Source: Branchiostoma floridae (taxonomy: Eukaryota > Chordata > Leptocardii > Amphioxiformes > Branchiostomatidae). From it: a DNA stretch of 64,000 nt. The position numbers and the translations under genes were made by a program. The notes under the pieces are model-generated. The model was not told the DNA's origin, made no database searches, and worked only from the letters and a program-made list of their open reading frames with translations. Below are positions 60,501 through 64,000 of the stretch, piece after piece; the stretch's first letter is position 1, and every line of letters begins with the position of its first letter. The stretch lies in assembly GCF_000003815.2 (NCBI RefSeq), contig NC_049994.1:4040254-4104253 (forward strand), read 5' to 3'.

Positions 60501-63500
60501 GAAAAGATGTTAGCGGACCCAAACATACACCTCTTACTCTCTGCCATCTTTCTCAGTTACATGTGTGACAAGTTTGAAAGTCCTATAATGGAATGCAGTG
60601 GATTTATCAACTTTCCTCATTAATTATGCAAATTAGCTGTTAATTTGCATAACCAGTATCTCATTATGTAAGTTTTTACTTAGGCTATCTACATACCAAA
60701 AATCATGACGATCCGTTAACACGTTCATATTTCCCATTAATTATGCAAATGAGATCATCATCTGCATAATCAATATGTATTGATATTTCTTTCTTTCTCA
60801 GCTACAAATGTGTCAAGTTTGAAAGTCCTATAAAGGAATGCAGTGGATTTACATACTTTCCTCATTATGCAAATTAGCTGTCGATTTGCATAATTAGAAT
60901 TCCATTATGTAAGTCTTCCCTTTGGCTATCTAGATACCAAAAATCATGACGATCCGTCAACACGTTTACATTTTCTCATTGATTATGCAAATGAGGCCGT
61001 CATTTGCATAATTAATATGCATTGATATTTCTCTCTTTCTCATCTATATATGTGACAAGTTTGAAAGTCCTATCATGAAATGCAGTGGATTTATAAACTT
61101 TCCTCATTAATTATGCAAATGAGTTGCCGATTTGTATAATTAGTATTTCATTATGTACATTGTTACTTGGGCTATCTACATACCAAAAATCATGATGATC
61201 CATCAACACGCTCTCGAGTTATTCTCGTCCAAAGTTTGAAAGGAAATCGGCGACTGCAGCCGCTAGGGGGTCCAAACTTACAGCACTTACTCTCTGTTCC
61301 AAGGGCTATCTACCACTCAAAAATCATGACCACAGCATGTCCAGAACACGAGATATAAAAAATTGAGGTTCTGCTGCAGTACCTTAGCAAGCCGCTAGGG
61401 GGGCCATTATCGAACTTGACCTTCGTTTTCCCGACCCCTATCCACCTACCAAATATCATCGGGATCCATCCAAGGCTTCTCGAGTTATGCTGTTAACACA
61501 CACACAGACAGACAGACAGACTCACAAGCCTAAAACATAACCTTAGCCATTCTGGCAAAGGTAATAAGCCGCTATGGGGCCCAAACCTACACTTCTTATT
61601 CTCAGCCCCACTAGCTATCTACCACTAAAAAATCATGACCACAGCTTGTCCAGAACTCTTGATATTAAACCCGGAAGTTCCGCTGCAGTACCGTAACAAG
61701 CTTCTAGAGGGCCCAAAATCTAATCATTTTCAGGCGTTATCAAGATCTACCTACATACCGAATATCAATACAATCCATTCAGGCATTCTCCAGTTGTGCC
61801 AGTGTTATACATACACACATACAAACGCTACCCAAAATATAACCTTCTTGGCGAAGGTAATGAACTAGATTTTACTCTCTATTTTTGATAGATTGCAATT
61901 GGGAACTGAAGCAGAATAAAATTATTCATGTTAGACGACAACAATGGTGCATGGGCAAAATGCCAAATATTACCTATCATAACTTGTTTAATGTGTCTCT
62001 TATACTTTTTCTCACCAATACGTTTCCTGGTTACCTTTGCCAGAATGGCTAAGGTTATGTTTTAGGCTTGTGAGTCTGTGTGTCTGTGTGTGTGTTAACA
62101 GCATAACTCGAGAAGCCTTCGATGGATCCTGATGATATTTGGTAGGTGGGTAGGGGTCGGGAAAACGAAGGTCAAGTTCGATAATGGGCCCCCTAGCGGC
62201 TTGCTAAGGTACTGCAGCGGAAACTCAATTTTTTATATCTCGTGTTCTGGACATGCTGTGGTCATGATTTTTGAGTGGTAGATAGCCCACGGGGCAGAGA
62301 GTATGTGTGAGTGCTGTGAGTTTGGGCCCCCTAGCGGCTTTTTTGGTACTGCAGGCGCCGGTTTCCTTTCAACCTTTGGACGAGAATAACTCTACAACGT
62401 GTTGACGGATCTTCATGATTTTTGGTATGTAGATAGAATGAGTGTTGACTTACATAATGGGATAGTAATTATGTAAATCAACAGCTAATTTGCATAATTA
62501 ATGAGGAAAGTTTATAAATCCACTGCATTTCATGACAGGACTTTCAAACTTGTCACATATGTAGCTGAGAAGGAGAGAAATGTCAAAGATATCAATTATG
62601 CAAATGATGACCTCATTTGCATAATTAATGAGAAAATATGAACATGTTGACGGATCATCATGTTTTTTGGTATGTAGGTAGTGTAAGTGAAGACCTACAT
62701 AATAAGATACCAATTATGCAAATCAACAGCTAATTTGCATAATTAATGAGGACATTTGATAAATCCACTACATTCCATGACAGGACTTTAAAACTTGTCA
62801 CATATGTAGCTGAGAAAGAGAGAAATGTCAATACATATTTATCATGCAAATTGCGACCTCATTTGCATAATTAATGAGAAAATATGAACGTGTTGATGGA
62901 TTGTTATGATTTTTGGCATGTAAATAGCCTAAGTGAAGACTTATATAATATGATACTTATTATGCAAATTAACAGCTAATTTGCATAATTGATTAGGAAA
63001 AGTTCATAAATCCACTGCATTCCATTATAGTACTTTCAAAGTTGTCACATATGTAACTGAGAAAGAGAGTAAGAGGTGTATTTAAAGACTTTGAAAGAGA
63101 ATAAGTCAAGAATGGATCAAAGGATCATCACGATTTTTAGTATGCTGATAGCTTAAGTAATGCTTGATACAATTTGATATCAATTGATTGTAACTTGGGA
63201 TCTAATTTGCAAAATCAATGCCAAAATTTTATAAACCAACTCCAAGCATATAATTATAGAATGAAATGAGTAACGCATTTGTCTACATACATCATTCTAC
63301 ATAACAAACCTGGTTTATTTGGCAAAGGTATGTGTTCGTGGAACTCTAGTTTTGTACTATCTTTGGGGGCGCTTTTATTAGTACGTACAAGAAGTTGATG
63401 ACAGCTTCTTGGTAAATGTAGTTTTTAATCTAATCGCCTTGACGGGGGAGGGTGTCCCAGTAAACTTGCTAGACGACACCCAGGCTAGACAAACATTCGG

Positions 63501-63882
63501 AATGGTTGAATTCACACAACATATGTACACCCCTCCCACCTAATACAGTTCTGGCATTGCATAATTATGTTCTATCCATGCAAGTCTGGTTGGGCGATAT
63601 CTCGGGGTGGGTATAAATTACCAAAGTCTATCTCGTAATCGGAGTATGAACAGAAGTACAATGCTAATCATGCCAGATAGACTGTATCCAGATAACGGTT
63701 CGGTCATGCAGAGGTACATATTTATCCCCGTGAATGGGAAGTAATACTTGAACAAGACAGTGTTAAATATAAATAAACTTACCGTCCTTCCCAGGTGGAC
63801 AGACAGCCAATAGAGCTGATGTCGCCGTTGCAAGTGACAGTAGTATGGTCAGACACAGACTACAGCTCCTAACAGTGTCCAT
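42233..63882 (-). CDS. Receptor 3: five-Ig, single-pass, TIR-domain receptor
   Basis: Predicted 892 aa. Exons in transcript order: 63783-63882, 59257-59390, 58338-58587, 56062-56207, 55552-55741, 54738-54880, 54203-54419, 52770-52879, 52167-52351, 51511-51578, 46751-46863, 46078-46291, 45696-45797, 43145-43270, 42233-42813 (2679 nt, no internal stop, all phases as in receptor 1). Several exons equal receptor 1 in length (185, 68, 113, 214, 126 nt) and intron ends are alike, so receptors 1 and 3 look like closest relatives. Ig1 has [10 protein letters not shown] and DHGRYKC, Ig2 FGRYDC, Ig3 YGRYEC, Ig4 FGIYDC, Ig5 LSWYRNG and FGTYEC. The span is [18 protein letters not shown]. The gene is stretched to 21.6 kb by introns of 4.6 kb (satellites) and 4.4 kb (inverted repeat), so the exon 1 link is less certain than the rest. 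Confidence 0.86.
43872..44543. mobile_element. 672-bp element bounded by TTAA (piggyBac-like MITE)
   Basis: Left end TTAAGGTATCGGACCGGAG and right end CTCCGACCCGGAACCTTAA are imperfect inverted repeats, each closed by TTAA (43872-43875 and 44540-44543). TTAA is the target duplication of piggyBac-type transposons. There is no transposase. It lies in the receptor 3 intron between stalk and membrane-span exons. Confidence 0.65.
44597..44664 (-). pseudogene. tRNA-like sequence, probably degenerate or SINE head
   Basis: The minus strand has an A-box-like TAGCTCAGTCGTAAAGC and a B-box GGTTCGACTCC at the right spacing. T-stem and acceptor pairs are mismatched, so a functional tRNA is unlikely. It lies in a receptor 3 intron. 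Confidence 0.5.
45696..46863 (-). CDS. Receptor 3 Ig5 and stalk exons
   Basis: Exon 46751-46863 encodes [20 protein letters not shown] to LSWYRNGVQ. Exon 46078-46291 starts [20 protein letters not shown] and carries [11 protein letters not shown]. Exon 45696-45797 gives the stalk [20 protein letters not shown] with two cysteines absent from receptor 1. The Ig5 exons are nearly the same as receptor 1 (8823-9471), unlike the more divergent Ig1 and Ig2. Confidence 0.85.
47450..48990. repeat. Satellite array, about 113-123 bp units, roughly 12-13 copies
   Basis: 'agcttatatgttgcc' recurs at 47702, 47821, 47936, 48059, 48174, 48289, 48412, 48533, 48646 and 48767, with more diverged units at both ends. 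Units share 'gaactaggggagacctcccc', 'gaaatgttgcgtatttctgt' and 'acgacatgtttaatctt'. Lengths fall into classes of about 115 and 121-123 bp because of an 8-bp insertion ('gactttca'). It lies within the 4.6 kb receptor 3 intron. Confidence 0.92.
48991..50089. other. Spacer between two satellite arrays
   Basis: About 1.1 kb of mostly unique, more GC-balanced sequence. Short open frames at 49168-49812 show no recognisable domain. It contains 'catggggcgcgcctccg' and ends in an AT-rich stretch with AATAAA at about 50046. It could be the body of a non-autonomous element whose flanks are the two satellites; no transposase or terminal repeats were recognised. Confidence 0.4.
50090..51065. repeat. 141-bp satellite array with alternating subunit types
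   Basis: 'agacgt' of the shared block 'gagacgtaaataggctttag' occurs at 50271, 50412, 50553, 50694, 50835 and 50976, exactly 141 bp apart. A shorter first unit starts at 50161. The site 'tttatggcaactttaag' alternates with 'tttatggcgaatttaag', so the basic higher-order unit is a 282-bp dimer. Internal copies are almost identical. Confidence 0.93.
51715..51989 (-). mobile_element. tRNA-derived SINE with (GATA)(GA)(TA) tail
   Basis: On the minus strand the head GCGTGGCGCAGTCGGCAGCG is followed by TTTGGCTCAGAGCCAA and the B-box GAGTTCGAATCC. That is a clear tRNA-like promoter. A body with GTGCCCTTGGGAAAGGCAC and TTTCCTCACTTTACTCAGG follows, and the 3' end is a simple tail of GATA, GA and TA repeats (51715-51850). 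It lies in a receptor 3 intron between the linker exon and Ig4. Confidence 0.75.
52880..54202. other. Receptor 3 intron with old repeat remnants
   Basis: Between the Ig4 and Ig3 exons. It contains a C run at about 53221-53232 and several 'gacgtcat' iterations around 53340-53530. The part near 54060-54125 resembles the corresponding receptor 1 intron near 11360-11440. No gene is seen. Confidence 0.5.
54531..54590. repeat. (CA)n microsatellite
   Basis: Long CACACA run in the receptor 3 Ig3 intron. Threonine-histidine frames across it are artefacts. Confidence 0.9.
56513..58100. mobile_element. Terminal-inverted-repeat element of the octamer-rich family
   Basis: Left 'gagttcggcgacctcatacc' plus 'tccatgaaa' is matched by right 'tttcatggaggtataaggtc' plus 'tccgaactc'. 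The interior has repeated ATTATGCAAAT motifs and blocks shared with 36690-37112 and 60211-63352 ('gagctatctaacacc', 'gctagggggcccaaaatcta'). It is non-coding and lies in the intron between Ig1 and Ig2 of receptor 3. A small hairpin 'cctccatgacatttcatgg' sits at 57529-57547. Confidence 0.65.
58660..59094. mobile_element. 435-bp palindromic element with TACTT target duplication
   Basis: Ends CAGGGGTGCCTAAGCATTTG and CAAATGCTTAGGCACCCCTG are exact complements. 'tactt' flanks both sides (58655-58659 and 59095-59099). The whole element is a foldback made of 'cgcacgaatcactatgcg' and 'acgaaccttatg' type units in both orientations, meeting near 'tcacgtgacccggcagtgg' at about 58880. It lies in the receptor 3 intron between the two Ig1 exons. 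Confidence 0.88.
60211..63352. mobile_element. 3.1-kb foldback element, 1.3-kb arms, octamer-rich
   Basis: The left arm (60211-61565) runs from 'aactagagttccacgaacac' to 'cattctggcaaaggtaa'. The right arm (62031-63352) is its diverged reverse complement. The spacer of about 465 bp repeats part of the left arm once more (61566-61862). Arms contain many ATGCAAAT or ATTTGCAT octamers in TTAATTATGCAAAT contexts. A related piece starts at 59612 ('aactagagttccacgacccc'). No transposase is seen. It fills the first intron of receptor 3. Confidence 0.8.
63783..63882 (-). CDS. Receptor 3 exon 1: signal peptide
   Basis: The frame [20 protein letters not shown] continues [13 protein letters not shown] and ends G|GTAAGT in phase 1. 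It has 33 codons plus one base. The CPPGKD ending is identical to receptor 1, which supports assignment despite the 4.4 kb intron to the Ig1 exon at 59257-59390. Confidence 0.8.
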
Positions 63883-64000
63883 GTTGTCGCACTTCAGCGA
63901 CAAAATCATGCGAAACCTTTGATTAACATCCCTCAAGCGATGCGAAACTACAGGCTGTTCTCAAGCCCATACACACCCCTGGACGTTCTATTTATTTCCA

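Overview
The window looks like deuterostome invertebrate DNA, most likely from a cephalochordate (amphioxus, Branchiostoma). This is inferred from compact many-exon genes with consensus GT-AG introns, an expanded immunoglobulin (Ig)/TIR receptor family, and introns crowded with small foldback elements, LINE 3' ends, a tRNA-derived SINE and microsatellites. It is an eukaryotic assembly: there is one 100-N gap at 24647-24746, and no operons, CRISPR arrays or intact rRNA/tRNA genes were seen.

All recognised genes are on the minus strand. Three are tandem paralogues of about 900 codons: receptor 1 (6666-17697), receptor 2 (30550-39890) and receptor 3 (42233-63882). I rebuilt each by hand from splice sites as 15 coding exons with the same phase series (1,0,1,0,1,0,1,0,2,1,0,1,1,1). 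Each encodes a signal peptide with a conserved CPxGK motif, five Ig domains (each split by a phase-0 intron), a short linker exon, a stalk, one membrane span, a conserved juxtamembrane helix, a Toll-type TIR domain in one final exon, an acidic spacer and a conserved C-terminal peptide. The TIR resembles TLR2-type TIRs more than IL-1R TIRs, yet the usual BB-loop proline is replaced in all three. Receptor 2 has a one-base frameshift in its Ig3 exon.

Between receptors 1 and 2 lies a fourth gene (20489-28579). It reuses the first three receptor exons (signal peptide plus an Ig1-type domain, same phases) but then splices in phase into a 797-base terminal exon. That exon encodes lysine/glutamate-rich EGAK-type repeats followed by a glycine-rich hydrophobic segment, with no TIR. 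It appears to be a receptor-derived chimera with a predicted membrane-interacting tail, and is the most novel gene here.

Layout: 1-6600, repeats and intergenic DNA; 6.7-17.7 kb, receptor 1; 17.7-20.5 kb, intergenic; 20.5-28.6 kb, Ig1 chimera, with a 6 kb first intron holding tandem repeats, a duplicated promoter-like unit, the gap and a 1.6 kb foldback transposon; 28.6-30.5 kb, intergenic DNA with a LINE fragment; 30.5-39.9 kb, receptor 2; 39.9-42.2 kb, intergenic; 42.2-63.9 kb, receptor 3, whose introns hold two satellites (about 118 and 141 bp), several foldback elements and a 3.1 kb inverted repeat rich in ATGCAAAT octamers. The 3' flanks of the receptors are also paralogous, so duplication units extended past the coding regions.

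Model (inference): the receptors bind ligands or pathogen surfaces through diverging Ig domains and signal through a conserved TIR. The Ig1 chimera could be a secreted or membrane-inserting sibling sharing the recognition domain.
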